Shown: piece by piece, positions 17,920 to 27,369 of the stretch
How positions within the stretch are numbered: the first letter of the stretch is position 1
How the letters are laid out: each line of letters opens with the position of its first letter
Source: CBDCME01 sp965218865
GTDB lineage: Bacteria; Pseudomonadota; Alphaproteobacteria; JAAXGF01
Direction: 5' to 3'
Length of the DNA stretch: 64,000 nucleotides
Assembly: GCA_965218865.1 (NCBI GenBank)
Contig: CBDCME010000043.1
Location: 180,466 to 244,465 of the forward strand
Position numbers and translations under genes: made by a program
Notes under the pieces: model-generated
Databases searched by the model: none
The model's input: only the letters and a program-made list of their open reading frames with translations
What the model was told of the DNA's origin: nothing

Positions 17920-18343
17920 TATATAGCGACGGCGAACTAAAGCGGTGCTTCTCGTTCGTGGAGGATTGCCTCGGCTGTCTGGTCGAAATCCTGGACCGGC
18001 CCGACGTGGTGGGCGAGGTCATCAATATCGGGCCGGACGAGGAATTCATCTCGATCAATCAACTGTACGAAACCATTGCCGATTTGGTCGGCTTTAAGGG
18101 CGAGCCGATCTACATGCCGGGCCGCCCCCAAGAGGTACGCCTCGCGACTTGCTCGGCCGACAAGGCCCGCAAGCTGCTCGGATACGAAACGAAAGTGGAC
18201 CTCAGGCACGGCCTGCAGTCGATGATTCAGTATATCTCCGCTCAGGGGGCGCGGAAGTTCCGCTATCACCTCGAACTGGAAATCGTGAACGAGAATACTC
18301 CGCGGACTTGGCGTGACCGCCTATTCTAAGTCAAATTGCGCCC

Positions 18344-19240
18344 ATGTCAGCAAACGGCCCACGATCGAAAACATTGCTGTTCATTCTGGGCGCGATGAAG
18401 TCCGGAACATCGAGTCTGTTCCATCTCCTGGCCGAACATCCGGCGATCTGCCCGAGCCGGGCCAAGGAGCCGTATTTTTTCGCGGACGAAACCCAGTACC
18501 GCCAGGGTCACGGCGCCTACTTCAAGCTGTGGCGACCCGAGGCCGAACACACAGTGCTCATGGAAGGGTCCACGGACTACGCGAAGTACCCCTATGTTCG
18601 CCGCGTACCGGAACGTCTGAAAGCCCTCGAGGACGAAGGCCATACCCTGAAGTTCATCTACATCATGCGTCATCCCGTGACCCGGATAGAATCCCATATC
18701 CGCCACCTTTTTCTGCACCAGTCCGACGTGATCGAACGCCGAGTGGAGCTGGCGCGGCTCGATGTCGGAATTCTCGACCGGTTCATCGCCCTGTCGTCCT
18801 ATGCCTACCAGCTCGATCAATACAAATGCTGTTTCGAGCGTGATCTATTCTTCCTCTCGACTTTCGAAAGACTGAAAGCCGATGGCGCGGGACTCGTGAA
18901 CGATATTCTGGATTTTGTCGGCTTGGCGCCGCTAAGCGCCGAAAAACTCGAAACCCGGGGGGCGGCGAACATTTCGGAAAAAATGCGGACATGGGAATAT
19001 TTGCCCGACACCTATAGGGCACTCACCGACAATTATGTGGTCAAGAACGTCGTCTCCCCGCTGGTGCCGCAAAGCTGGAAGGCCAAGCTCCGCGACCGAT
19101 TGGCACGGCAATATTCCCACCGGGTGGAAATGACCGACGAAGAAAAGATCATTGCTCTCGAGCGCCTCAAGCCGGACCTGCGCCGCCTGAAGGAAGAATG
19201 GCAGGTTTCGTGCGTCGAGGATTGGAATATCGATTTGTAA
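18344..19240 (+). CDS. PAPS-dependent sulfotransferase
   Basis: 298 residues. The 5'-phosphosulfate loop is FILGAMKSGTSSLFHLL (residues about 12-28) and the 3'-phosphate loop is IMRHPVTRIESHIRH (about 107-121), the hallmarks of the sulfotransferase superfamily. It likely sulfates a cell-surface glycan or lipid in the cytoplasm, judging from its neighbours: a nucleotide-sugar epimerase 14 bases upstream and a GT2 glycosyltransferase 40 bases downstream. The acceptor is unknown. Confidence 0.88.
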   Translation: MSANGPRSKTLLFILGAMKSGTSSLFHLLAEHPAICPSRAKEPYFFADETQYRQGHGAYFKLWRPEAEHTVLMEGSTDYAKYPYVRRVPERLKALEDEGHTLKFIYIMRHPVTRIESHIRHLFLHQSDVIERRVELARLDVGILDRFIALSSYAYQLDQYKCCFERDLFFLSTFERLKADGAGLVNDILDFVGLAPLSAEKLETRGAANISEKMRTWEYLPDTYRALTDNYVVKNVVSPLVPQSWKAKLRDRLARQYSHRVEMTDEEKIIALERLKPDLRRLKEEWQVSCVEDWNIDL

Positions 19241-19280
19241 CCCGACGACGAATGCATCGTTTCGAGAAAGCGCACCAGAC

Positions 19281-20213
19281 ATGATCGATACACCCATCGA
19301 CGAGAACCGGCGCCTTTTGATCGTCGTGATCAATTGGCACCAAGAGGACGAGACCCTCCCTTGCCGGCGACAATTGCGGGCCCAGGCCCCCTCCGGCACG
19401 TCGATCCTGCTGGTAGACAACGAAGGCGATCAGCGGACGGCCGCGACCTTCGACGCGCACGCCGAGCTGTTCGACCATTATCAAGGCTTTGAAGAAAACC
19501 TCGGTTTCACGGGCGCTTGCAATTTCGGCCTCGAATTCGCCCGGGTGAATGGCTACGCGTTCGTCTTGTGGTACAACAACGATGCCGAACTCGGCGACGG
19601 CTGCTTGCCCCGGCTGCTCGAGGAATTGGAGGCCGATCCCCAGCTAGCCATGGTCAGTCCGGTCCTGCGAGACGTAGGGACCGGCGCCGCCCATTTTTGC
19701 GGCGCCCGCCTCGACAGGTCCCTCCCCGGCGTGATTTACTACGCGCTCAACGAGGTCGAAGGGGGTAGCCCGAACGACTGCCTGCTCTACGGAACGGCCC
19801 TCATGGCACGGACGGAACATGCCCATCGGGTGGGCGGATTCCGCGAAAAGTATTTCATCTATTTTGAAGACATGGAACTCAGCACCAAGTTGATCTATAA
19901 TGGATACAAGTGCAAAATCGTTCCCGATGTTTCCGTGATGCACAATAATCAGCGAGCAGGCGAAGCGGATACGGTACGCTCGAAGTATTATTATTATATG
20001 ACCCGTAACGAGATTGATTTCTGGCGCAAAACAACCCTCGGTTTGGCCCGAGTGAAAGCGTTGCTATGGCACCTGAATCGGTCATTGACCCGCATGAAAC
20101 AGCTCAAGAACCGGGGTCATGCGGACGAGGCCGCGGCAATCCGGCACGGTCTCACCGACGGCGTGATGGGAAATTTCGGGCGCTGGAACCACCACCCCGC
20201 CGCCGACTCGTGA
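19281..20213 (+). CDS. Family 2 glycosyltransferase (rhamnosyltransferase-like)
   Basis: 310 residues with a GT-A fold. Blocks seen are LLIVVINWHQEDETL, NLGFTGACNFGLEFA, LWYNNDAELGDG (DxD-like), LYGTALMARTEHAHRVGGFR, and FIYFEDMELSTKLI (the ED motif). The C-terminal basic helix may contact the membrane. It is the last gene of the epimerase-sulfotransferase-GT2 operon and probably extends an O-antigen or exopolysaccharide chain. IS copy A3 begins 22 bases past the stop. Confidence 0.9.
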   Translation: MIDTPIDENRRLLIVVINWHQEDETLPCRRQLRAQAPSGTSILLVDNEGDQRTAATFDAHAELFDHYQGFEENLGFTGACNFGLEFARVNGYAFVLWYNNDAELGDGCLPRLLEELEADPQLAMVSPVLRDVGTGAAHFCGARLDRSLPGVIYYALNEVEGGSPNDCLLYGTALMARTEHAHRVGGFREKYFIYFEDMELSTKLIYNGYKCKIVPDVSVMHNNQRAGEADTVRSKYYYYMTRNEIDFWRKTTLGLARVKALLWHLNRSLTRMKQLKNRGHADEAAAIRHGLTDGVMGNFGRWNHHPAADS

Positions 20214-20235
20214 GAGGCGCGCATTCGGGCGGTAA

Positions 20236-21403
20236 TACCAACCGCCCTAGAGTTTGACTCGCGCAAAGGTTTACACGCCAGGTTTTGTGTGATTCAAGGT
20301 TGTTGGCAACAAGGGAGTGTGTTCAATGCCAACGATTCCTTTGCGAAACGACTTTGATGCTGAAAGAGTCCGTGTTCTTGCGGCACGGAGCGATGATGGG
20401 AACCAGGCGCGACGGCTTTTGTCGATGGCGGCCATCTACGATGGGATGGATCGAGCGTGCGCGGCGGGTATTGGCGGCATGGATCGGCAGACGTTGCGGG
20501 ACTGGGTTCACCGGTTCAACGCGGGAGGTCCGGCCGGTCTGATCGACCGCAAGCCGAACGGGGCGTTGCGTCGGTTGACGCCGTCGCAAATGGCGGCGCT
20601 TTCGCGGGCTATCGAGGCCGGTCCCGATCCCGAACGGGATGGGGTCGTGCGCTGGCGCTGCATCGATCTCAAGCAACTGATCCGAACGCGCTTCGGCGTG
20701 GACTATCACGAGCGGAGCGTCGGCAAGCTGCTGGCCGCGCTCGGGTTCTCGCATATTTCCGCGCGCCCGCGCCACGTCGGCCAGGATGCGCGGGCACAGG
20801 AGGAATTTAAAAAAAAGTTTTCCCGAACACTTGGCGAAAATCGTAGCGGCACAGCCACCGGACACGCCCATCGAGGTTTGGTTTCAAGATGAAATGCGCG
20901 TCGGCCAGAAGAACAGCCTGGTGCGCCAGTGGGCCCCAAAGGGATCGCGCCCGCGCCAGGTCAAGGACCTACGGACCTCTTCGGCGTATCTCTTCGGCGC
21001 CATCTGCCCCGAGCGCGGTGAGGGCGCGGCGCTGGTCATGCCGCGCGCCAATACTGAAGCCATGGACCTGCATCTCGAGGAAATCAGCCGGGCCGTTGCC
21101 CCAAACGCCCATGCCGTCGTGCTGCTCGACCAAGCCGCATGGCACACCACTGCCAAACTCGGCATCCCGGAGAACATCTCCCTCGTGCCTTTGCCACCCA
21201 AGTCCCCGGAGCTCAATCCCGCCGAAAATGTCTGGCAATACCTCCGCCAGAACTGGCTCTCCAATCGTATCTTCGACTCCTATGAAGCCATCGTCGAGGC
21301 CTCTTGCCAAGCCTGGAACAACCTGACCGACCAACCTTGGAAGATCATGTCCATCGGCCTCAGAGCGTGGGCTCGCACAAGGCAATGTTAAGGGCGGTTG
21401 GAA
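20236..21403 (+). mobile_element. IS630-like element, copy A3 (complete)
   Basis: 1168 bp. The flanks match: TAA at 20233-20235 and TAA at 21404-21406. The last two bases of the right end read AA instead of TA, a point mutation in the terminal repeat that could reduce its mobility. Confidence 0.94.
20326..21391 (+). CDS. IS630-family transposase (copy A3, A8 slippage tract)
   Basis: Same arrangement as A1. It differs by a few residues near the C-terminus (SNRIFDSYE, ARTRQC). Both frames are open up to the A8 tract. Confidence 0.88.
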
Positions 21404-21479
21404 TAAGCCCACCAGTTTTTTGACGAATTGGCTTGGAAGTGGAATTATGATCAATCCATAATAGAAAAAGGGGAGAAAC

Positions 21480-22352
21480 ATGAGCCAGGGCGGGCGCGAC
21501 CGAACCGAAACGTATCTCGGCGTGTACGACAAGGCGGATGCCGCCTTCGCCAATGTCAAGCACTCCCTAAAAGATTGCATATTCCTTTTTGTCCCAGGAT
21601 TTCTTGGAGAATTTTTCCTGGGATTTTATTCTTTTCGTCGTTATTTCGACGAAAATATCTCAGCGTTAGAACGAGAAGGCTTTGGGAGAGACGATTTGCG
21701 AGTCGTTTCCACCGATACCGAGGCGCCCATCGCCGAGAACGCAAAGACGATCATCGAAGCGATTCGGGCGGCAAAATCCGCTCGCAAGAAGGCTTTCATC
21801 ATCAGTCATAGCAAGGGCGGTCTCGACACCCTCGAGGCCCTGATACGGGGAGGGTTCTCCAAAAACGACGTTCTGGGCTGGGTCGCCCTTCAAGCGCCTT
21901 TCGGGGGAACGCCCATCGCGGAACGCGCCGACGACATATTCCCGAATGCGGTGGATTTCTTTCTCAAGCTTTTCGGTGGCCGCGGGAAAACGGTGAGCGA
22001 AATGCGGCGGGACACACGCCGCGAGTATCTCAAGAAACACGCCAATGACATCAGGACGATATTGGGCGAGATCCCCATGCTGTCGTTTCGAACCCGGGTC
22101 AGGGACCGTACGATCTGGCCCGATACGCCGTTGGAGGCCGGCCTCAAGATCAATGACGCGGAGCGCCTTGAAAGCGATGCGGTGGTGCCGACCGAATCGG
22201 CGATTCTTCCTGGTTCGAAACACGTATTCCACGGTAACGTGGACCACCTCATCACGGTATTTCGGTACGGCAACGCGCGAATTTTTTTCGGGCTCGGCCC
22301 GATCGATCAGGGACGAATGACAAAGGCCCTCATCGCCATGACTCTATCTTGA
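21480..22352 (+). CDS. Alpha/beta hydrolase (lipase/esterase-like)
   Basis: 290 residues, after the purine-rich AAAAGGGGAGA. The oxyanion strand is FLFVPGFLGEFFLGFYSFRR. The nucleophile elbow is IISHSKGGLDTLEAL (Ser in SHSKG), and a late His appears in VFHGNVDHLITVFRYG. This order fits PGAP1/lipase-like serine hydrolases, though the elbow reads SxSxG rather than GxSxG. There is no signal peptide. Its substrate is unknown, possibly a lipid or a polyester. Confidence 0.75.
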   Translation: MSQGGRDRTETYLGVYDKADAAFANVKHSLKDCIFLFVPGFLGEFFLGFYSFRRYFDENISALEREGFGRDDLRVVSTDTEAPIAENAKTIIEAIRAAKSARKKAFIISHSKGGLDTLEALIRGGFSKNDVLGWVALQAPFGGTPIAERADDIFPNAVDFFLKLFGGRGKTVSEMRRDTRREYLKKHANDIRTILGEIPMLSFRTRVRDRTIWPDTPLEAGLKINDAERLESDAVVPTESAILPGSKHVFHGNVDHLITVFRYGNARIFFGLGPIDQGRMTKALIAMTLS

Positions 22353-22467
22353 ACCATCACGGCCGTTCAGATCCCTTGTTTTCGCGGGCGACACATTGCG
22401 ATTACGTTGCGGCAACGGATCAGATAGATTGAACGGTTGATTTCTTGCGCTGGTCCGGAGGGTGCGC

Positions 22468-22677
22468 GTGGGGCTGAAAATTTATTATCCCGCGGTGGCG
22501 CGAGGCTTTACGACGGTTTCCGAGGATCACGGAAATTGTTTCGTCGGCGGCTTGATCCAGGGGCTGAAGACCATGGGCAAACTCTGCGCCAAGACCGACG
22601 TCGCGGCCCCCCTCGAATCGGGTTGGGTTTCGGCGGACGACGTTGCCGGACGGTCGGCGGACGGCCGGGGCCGATGA
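22468..22677 (+). CDS. Small hypothetical protein translationally coupled to yciB
   Basis: 69 residues from GTG 22468, six bases after GGAGG. It reads VGLKIYYPAVARGFTTVSED, then GNCFVGGLIQGLKTMGKL. The stop TGA overlaps the ATG of yciB (ATGA), a typical coupling arrangement. No family is recognised. The ribosome-binding site and overlap are the main support. Confidence 0.4.
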   Translation: MGLKIYYPAVARGFTTVSEDHGNCFVGGLIQGLKTMGKLCAKTDVAAPLESGWVSADDVAGRSADGRGR

Positions 22678-23279
22678 CGAACGCTCCCGAGGCAAAGCCG
22701 GTCCCGGGCGCCGCGCCGCGCTGGCTGTCCCCGGCGGTCGACTACGCGCCGCTGACCCTCTTCTTTCTGGCCTATGTGTTCTTCGACCTGTTCGTGGCCA
22801 CGGCGGTGGTCATGGTCGCGTGCACGGTGGCGGCCACGGTATCGTGGCTCGTGACCCACCGATTGCCGATCCTGCCCCTGATGACCGCTGGGGTCGTGGC
22901 CGTTTTCGGGGGGCTGACCCTGTGGTTACAAGACGAAACCTTCATCAAGATCAAGCCGACAATCATCCAGGCCCTTTTCGCGCTCATCCTGTTTGGTGGT
23001 CTCGCCTTTCGCCGTCCGCTGCTGAAACCGCTGCTGGGGCCGATGATCCCGCACATCGACGACACGGGATGGCGTAAGCTCACCTTCCGCTACGCGCTAT
23101 TCTTCATCACCATGGCGGGCCTCAACGAAGTCGTCTGGCGGAGCCAGACGACCGACCTCTGGGTGACTTTCAAGGTGTTCGGAATACCCGCGCTCAGCTT
23201 CGTATTCCTGCTTGCCCAGTGGCCCCTCCTGACGGCGGCACCGGGTACGGGCGACTCGGAATCAACGGACGGCGAGTGA
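22674..23279 (+). CDS. yciB: YciB/IspZ family inner-membrane septation protein
   Basis: 201 residues with five predicted membrane segments (for example LTLFFLAYVFFDLFVATAVV and AGVVAVFGGLTLWLQD). Family signatures are ETFIKIKPTIIQALFALILF, GWRKLTFRYALFFITMAGLN, and VWRSQTTDLWVTFKVFGIP. YciB proteins link septum formation with cell-envelope synthesis. The start is chosen at ATG 22674 because upstream sequence in that frame lacks membrane character. Repeat Q4 lies between its stop and the convergent gene at 23430. Confidence 0.9.
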   Translation: MTNAPEAKPVPGAAPRWLSPAVDYAPLTLFFLAYVFFDLFVATAVVMVACTVAATVSWLVTHRLPILPLMTAGVVAVFGGLTLWLQDETFIKIKPTIIQALFALILFGGLAFRRPLLKPLLGPMIPHIDDTGWRKLTFRYALFFITMAGLNEVVWRSQTTDLWVTFKVFGIPALSFVFLLAQWPLLTAAPGTGDSESTDGE

Positions 23280-23295
23280 CTTTCGCGGGAGCGTA

Positions 23296-23431
23296 ATGTC
23301 CGTTCGAAAATCGCGTCCGCGCATTTTTTGCGTCTGTCGCCCGCCCCCTCCCGGCCACCCATATCAGCAACCTCTCGTGGGTGGCCGGGAGGGGGCGGGG
23401 GCCGGCGCCGCGAGTTTTCGAACAGACTGTT
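23296..23431. repeat. Hairpin repeat Q4 (full length) between convergent genes
   Basis: Arms GTCCGTTCGAAAA / TTTTCGAACAGAC around a long GC-rich stem (CCCGCCCCCTCCCGGCCACC and its complement). It fills the gap between yciB and the convergent secreted-protein gene and overlaps the latter's stop codon. It could act as a bidirectional terminator. Confidence 0.85.
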
Positions 23432-23990
23432 AGTAAGGAACCGGAGGAACACCCGTGACACAAGTATCCTCGCTCGCCAAGAGTTCCCTGATCTCGTCGA
23501 GAAAATCCTCCGCCACCAAGTTCTTCGCTCCGGGTAGGTGCCCATCGACGACGACGAATCGTCCCTGGGAACGGCCCACGGTTTCGTAGAACGGCGTCAA
23601 CGGGATCGGCCTCAAAAAGGCGACGACCTCGAGACCCGCCCTATACCAGGGCGGGTCGCTGTAGAGCTTGGCGTGCGAGCGTTCAATGATCTGTTCTTGA
23701 TCGGGCCGCAATTTTCCCTTGAGCACGTACTCGGGTGAAATCGAGCTGAGCCGAAAGAAGCCCTCGGGCATCGAAACCTTGACCGCCTCGGTCACGAGGC
23801 CGAAGACGATGAGATCGGCGTCGCAGACTTGTTGGCCCAACTTCAGCCCCCAGCCGCGCCCGGCGTGCGCGGAAGGCACGGCGAACGCGAGCGCCGAAAC
23901 GAACAAGAGCGGAAATCGATACGAGATTTTTGGTCGGACCTGTCGCAAGGGGGGGTGTTCTCGCCCAATCGGTTCGGGGACTGACGTCAC
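23430..23990 (-). CDS. Exported hypothetical protein
   Basis: 186 residues from a GTG at 23990; a later start nearer the hydrophobic stretch is possible. A signal sequence (FPLLFVSALAFAVPSAHAGR) is followed by a soluble domain (QVCDADLIVFGLVTEA, EYVLKGKLRPDQEQIIERSH, AGLEVVAFLRPI). The KGKL...V.FL pattern resembles periplasmic proteins of unknown function with an OB-like fold. The family is not named with confidence. Confidence 0.6.
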   Translation of the reverse strand: MTSVPEPIGREHPPLRQVRPKISYRFPLLFVSALAFAVPSAHAGRGWGLKLGQQVCDADLIVFGLVTEAVKVSMPEGFFRLSSISPEYVLKGKLRPDQEQIIERSHAKLYSDPPWYRAGLEVVAFLRPIPLTPFYETVGRSQGRFVVVDGHLPGAKNLVAEDFLDEIRELLASEDTCVTGVPPVPY

Positions 23991-24141
23991 TGATACGCTG
24001 AATCAAACCGTCAGGGAACCGGCAAAACTATCATCCTAGCCGGGCCCAAAATGAGTGACGGAAACCGAGCCACGCGCCTTGACGGCGACGTGGCTGGTTC
24101 CGCGTGCGCGCCGGGTCCAATCGCCCGGCGCCGCCGCAACC

Positions 24142-24248
24142 TAGTGCACTGGCGCATTCACTTCGTTCACGCCCCCGTGCACCAGGCCTTTGTCGATGCA
24201 TCAACTTTCCAAACTTCGGCTGTCGCCTCCGTTTGGGTCGATGCACTA
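24142..24248 (-). repeat. MITE-like repeat R2 (107 bp)
   Basis: Reverse orientation relative to R1. Ends are TAGTGCACTGG and GGTCGATGCACTA, with CTAG on both sides. It lies 28 bases past the gdhA stop. Confidence 0.85.
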
Positions 24249-24252
24249 GGCC

Positions 24253-24270
24253 AGCGCCCGGCGGGCGCCG
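24253..24270. terminator. GC-rich palindrome after gdhA
   Basis: GCGCCCGGCGGGCGCC is a near-perfect inverted repeat seven bases beyond the gdhA stop. There is no T-tract, so intrinsic termination is only a possibility. Confidence 0.3.
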
Positions 24271-24276
24271 ATACCC

Positions 24277-25650
24277 CTAGACGTGACCGTACGACAGCAT
24301 CGCGTCGGCCACCTTCACGAAGCCCGCGATGTTGGCGCCGGCGAGGTAGTTCACGGGGCGATCCTTCCGCTCGCCATACTTGACGCAACTATCGTGAATG
24401 TTCTTCATCATGTCTTCGAGCAGCTTGCGCAGGTGGTCCTCGTCCCAGGCGATGCGGGCACTGTTCTGGCTCATTTCCAGACCGGACACGCCGACGCCGC
24501 CGGCATTTACGGCCTTGGCCGGTCCGAACAGCACGTTGGCGTCCATGCAGGCATCGACCGCCCCCTGCTCGCAAGGCATGTTGGCCGCTTCCGCGATCGC
24601 AATGGCACCGTTGTTGATCAGGGTCGCGGCTTCGTCGCCGTTGATCTCGTTCTGGGTGGCCGACGGGACGGCGCAATCACCCTTGACACCCCAGGGCCGC
24701 TTGCCGGCGTGGAATTCGATGTTGTTGAACTCGTCCGCCGCTTCGGAGATGCGCCCGCGGCGCACGCCCTTGAGGTCCTTGACCCAGTCGATCTGCTCCT
24801 GGGTGAAGCCGTCGGCGCAATGGATGAAGCCGCCCGAGTCGGAAAGCGTCAGCGCCGTGCCGCCGAGCTGCAGAACCTTCTCGGCCGCGTGGGTCGCGAC
24901 GTTGCCGGAGCCCGAGATAAGGACACTCTTGCCCTCGATGCTGTTACCGGCCTTCGCGAGCATGTTGCGGAGGAAGAAGATGGCGCCATAGCCCGTGGCC
25001 TCGGTCCGCATCTTCGAGCCGCCGAATTCGAGGCCCTTGCCGGTCAAAACACCGACAAAGCGGTTGGTTATGCGTTTGTACTGGCCAAACATGAAGCCGA
25101 TTTCACGCCCGCCAACGCCGATGTCGCCCGCCGGCACGTCGGTATCCTCGCCGATATGGCGATAGAGCTCGGTAATGAAGGACTGGCAAAAGCGCATGAC
25201 CTCGTTCTCCGACTTACCCTTCGGATTGAAGTTCGCGCCACCCTTGGCGCCGCCCATGGGCAGGCCGGTCAGGCTGTTCTTGAAGGTTTGCTCGTAGCCG
25301 AGGAATTTCAGGATGCTCGGGTTCACCGACGGGTGAAAGCGGACGCCGCCCTTATAGGGGCCGATCGCGCTGTTGAACTGAATTCGATATCCACGGTTGG
25401 TTCGGATTCTGCCCTCGTCGTCGGTCCAGGGCACGCGGAAATAGATCACACGCTCGGGTTCGGCCATGCGCTCGAGAATTTGGTTATGATGGTAAATGGG
25501 CTTGTCCGCGATGTACGGGAATACCGTTGCCGCCACCTCATAGACGGCCTGATGAAATTCCGGTTCACCTGGATTGCGCTTCTTGACGCCTTCCATGTAG
25601 CGCTGCAAATACTCCTTGGTTTTGGCGTCGCTGACGTTGCTTTTGGACAT
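24277..25650 (-). CDS. gdhA: NADP-specific glutamate dehydrogenase
   Basis: 457 residues, the normal length for hexameric class I enzymes. It interconverts 2-oxoglutarate plus ammonium and glutamate with NADPH. Motifs are GPYKGGVRFHPSVNPSILKF, LPMGGAKGGANFNPKGKS (catalytic Lys), VPAGDIGVGGREIGFMFG, the nucleotide fold VLISGSGNVATHAAEKV, and EAANMPCEQGAVD. IS element D starts about 95 bases upstream of the start codon and probably alters its promoter. A long plus-strand ORF across this gene is a shadow. Confidence 0.96.
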   Translation of the reverse strand: MSKSNVSDAKTKEYLQRYMEGVKKRNPGEPEFHQAVYEVAATVFPYIADKPIYHHNQILERMAEPERVIYFRVPWTDDEGRIRTNRGYRIQFNSAIGPYKGGVRFHPSVNPSILKFLGYEQTFKNSLTGLPMGGAKGGANFNPKGKSENEVMRFCQSFITELYRHIGEDTDVPAGDIGVGGREIGFMFGQYKRITNRFVGVLTGKGLEFGGSKMRTEATGYGAIFFLRNMLAKAGNSIEGKSVLISGSGNVATHAAEKVLQLGGTALTLSDSGGFIHCADGFTQEQIDWVKDLKGVRRGRISEAADEFNNIEFHAGKRPWGVKGDCAVPSATQNEINGDEAATLINNGAIAIAEAANMPCEQGAVDACMDANVLFGPAKAVNAGGVGVSGLEMSQNSARIAWDEDHLRKLLEDMMKNIHDSCVKYGERKDRPVNYLAGANIAGFVKVADAMLSYGHV

Positions 25651-25743
25651 GCTGAATATCTCTTTTCATTCGGTTGCCGCGGGTTTGCGGCGTGCTTGTG
25701 GTGCCCTCCGTGTTTTCCCGCCAGCCAAATGCTCGGCCGGCGC

Positions 25744-26905
25744 TAGTGTTCCGACTCATTTAAACGGTACTCTTCTTCACCTGATTGAGGGTGTTCCGAG
25801 CTCGATCCACTTTTTTGAGGATGTCTCGGGCGGTGGCGGTCCAGGCGAAGGGTTTGGAGTTCTCGTTGTGCTTGGCGAGATAGTCGTCGATGGCCGCCTC
25901 CAGTTCGGGGACGCTCTTGAAGACGCCCCGGCGGATGGCGTTTCGGGTGATTTCGGCGAAGAAGCGTTCGACCTGGTTCAGCCAGGAGGCCGACGTCGGC
26001 GTGAAGTGGAAATGGAAGCGGGGGTGCTTTTCCAGCCACGCCTTGACCTTGGCATGCTTGTGGGTGGCGTAGTTGTCGACGATCAAGTGGATGTCGAGCC
26101 GCTTCGGCGTCTTGCGGTCGAGCCGGCGCAGGAAACGGAGGAACTCCTGGTGCCGGTGCCGCTTCATGCATTGGCCGATGACCGTGCCGTCGAGCACGTT
26201 GAGCGCCGCGAACAGCGTCGTCGTGCCGTTGCGCTTGTAATCGTGGGTCATGGTGCCGGCGCGGCCCTTCTTTATCGGCAGGCCGGGCTGGGTGCGGTCG
26301 AGAGCCTGAACCTGGCTCTTCTCGTCGACCGAAAGAACCAGCGCCTTGTCCGGCGGGTTCAGGTAAAGCCCGATAACGTCCTCCACCTTCTCGGCGAACC
26401 TCGGGTCGTTCGAGACCTTGAAGATGGAAATCAGATGCGGCTTCAATCCATACTCGGCCCAGATCCTCTGCACACTGGCTGATTCCGACGGCCTTGGCCA
26501 TCGTGCGAACACTCCACTGGGTCGCGTTCGGCGGTGCCTCCCGCATCGTCTTCGTCAACACCAGCGATTTCACCGCGGCGCCCAAGGGGGGCTTGCCGGA
26601 CCCCCGGTCCCGATCCCGCAACAGTCCGTCGACCCCTTCCTCGAGGAAGCGTTCCTGCCAGCGCCACACCGTCGGCTTGCTCTTGCCTACTTGACGCATG
26701 ATCGCCATCGTCCCGAGACGATCCCCGGACAGAAGCACGATCCGCGCACGCCAGACATGCTTCTGGGGGGTATTCCGGCCCGAAACCAGCCGCTCCAGTC
26801 GGCTCCGGTCGCCAGGAGATACCCAAATACAAGCGGTTGTTCCCATGCAGGCATAATCGCATAGTTCCAGTCCCTTGGGGATCTTTTAAATGTGACGAAA
26901 CACTA
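25744..26905 (-). mobile_element. Second IS630-family element (D), CTAG target
   Basis: Inverted ends TGTTCCGACTCATTTAAA and TGTTTCGTCACATTTAAA meet CTAG on both sides (25743-25746 and 26903-26906). This is the TA-in-CTAG insertion typical of classical IS630. It is distinct from the A-type element, which uses TNA. Confidence 0.9.
25760..26846 (-). pseudogene. IS630-family transposase (D), frameshifted
   Basis: The N-terminal HTH half (26846 downward) ends with WSVRTMAKAVGISQ. The catalytic half continues in another frame as SVQRIWAEYGLKPHL, then ALVLSVDEKSQVQALDRTQP, HLIVDNYATHKHAKV, and TSASWLNQVERFFAEIT (DDE residues). Intact relatives read ISQxSVQRIW without a break, so a few bases were lost near 26480. 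The element is probably not autonomous. Confidence 0.85.
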
Positions 26906-27369
26906 GAGGGCGATTCGCCAAAAATGGGGAGATCAACGCGCCTCACGGGGGTGAGTGATGCCTGGGTTCTGAATGACGAGAAATCCACCCTCGGCGCAAA
27001 ACTCACCCGAGGCGATGCGGACGACCAGAACGGTCGATCGCAATATCCTCACCCGACGTCGGCCTTAACAGTGACATTTGGGTGACGCGGAATGATTTCC
27101 GGAGTGTCCCCCTCCCGGACAGGCGTTTCGACTCCCTTCTCTCGACGACAAACTACCCAATCGGCACCGCTCCCGGAACGCATCCCGGGCGATCCAAACG
27201 AGTCATCGCGGCCATTATACGTGTCCGGCGCGCACTCGCAACGAATTCTAGCATCGTCTCGATATCATCAGGGTTGTCGGATTTTCATGGCTCGGATTCG
27301 CCCGGTTTTCGGAACGTTTTCGGTTGCAAGCAGGGGAAATTTGCTGGATCCCGAAACGCGCGTGGGCCG
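26906..27369. other. Gene-poor stretch, nothing recognised
   Basis: Only low-quality overlapping ORFs. No ribosome-binding site or family resemblance was found. It may be the old upstream region of gdhA, displaced by IS D. Confidence 0.4.

Larger units (their letters stand above)
15756..18329 (+). pseudogene. NAD-dependent epimerase/dehydratase split by an IS5-family element
   Basis: The 5' part (15756-16353) starts at GTG after AGAGGAG and encodes a Rossmann-fold nucleotide-sugar epimerase: VTGVAGFMGSHLADRF, YHCAATAYEG, SSMARYGTNE, and YGIAKLASE with the catalytic Tyr and Lys. The 3' part (17920-18329) continues with SDGELKRCFSFVEDCLGCLV and GEVINIGPDEEFISINQLYE. Removing the IS and one TATATA repeat joins the two as IIYSDGELKRCFSF and restores a 333-codon frame. 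It heads a polysaccharide operon with the sulfotransferase and glycosyltransferase downstream. Product loss probably also lowers expression of those genes. Confidence 0.88.

Noticed and set aside
24283..25746. 487-codon plus-strand ORF opposite gdhA
   Set aside because: Antisense shadow of a well-conserved gene; no family resemblance, composition follows the complementary codons.
26837..27085. 82-codon ORF downstream of IS D
   Set aside because: Starts inside the IS, has no ribosome-binding site and no recognisable features.
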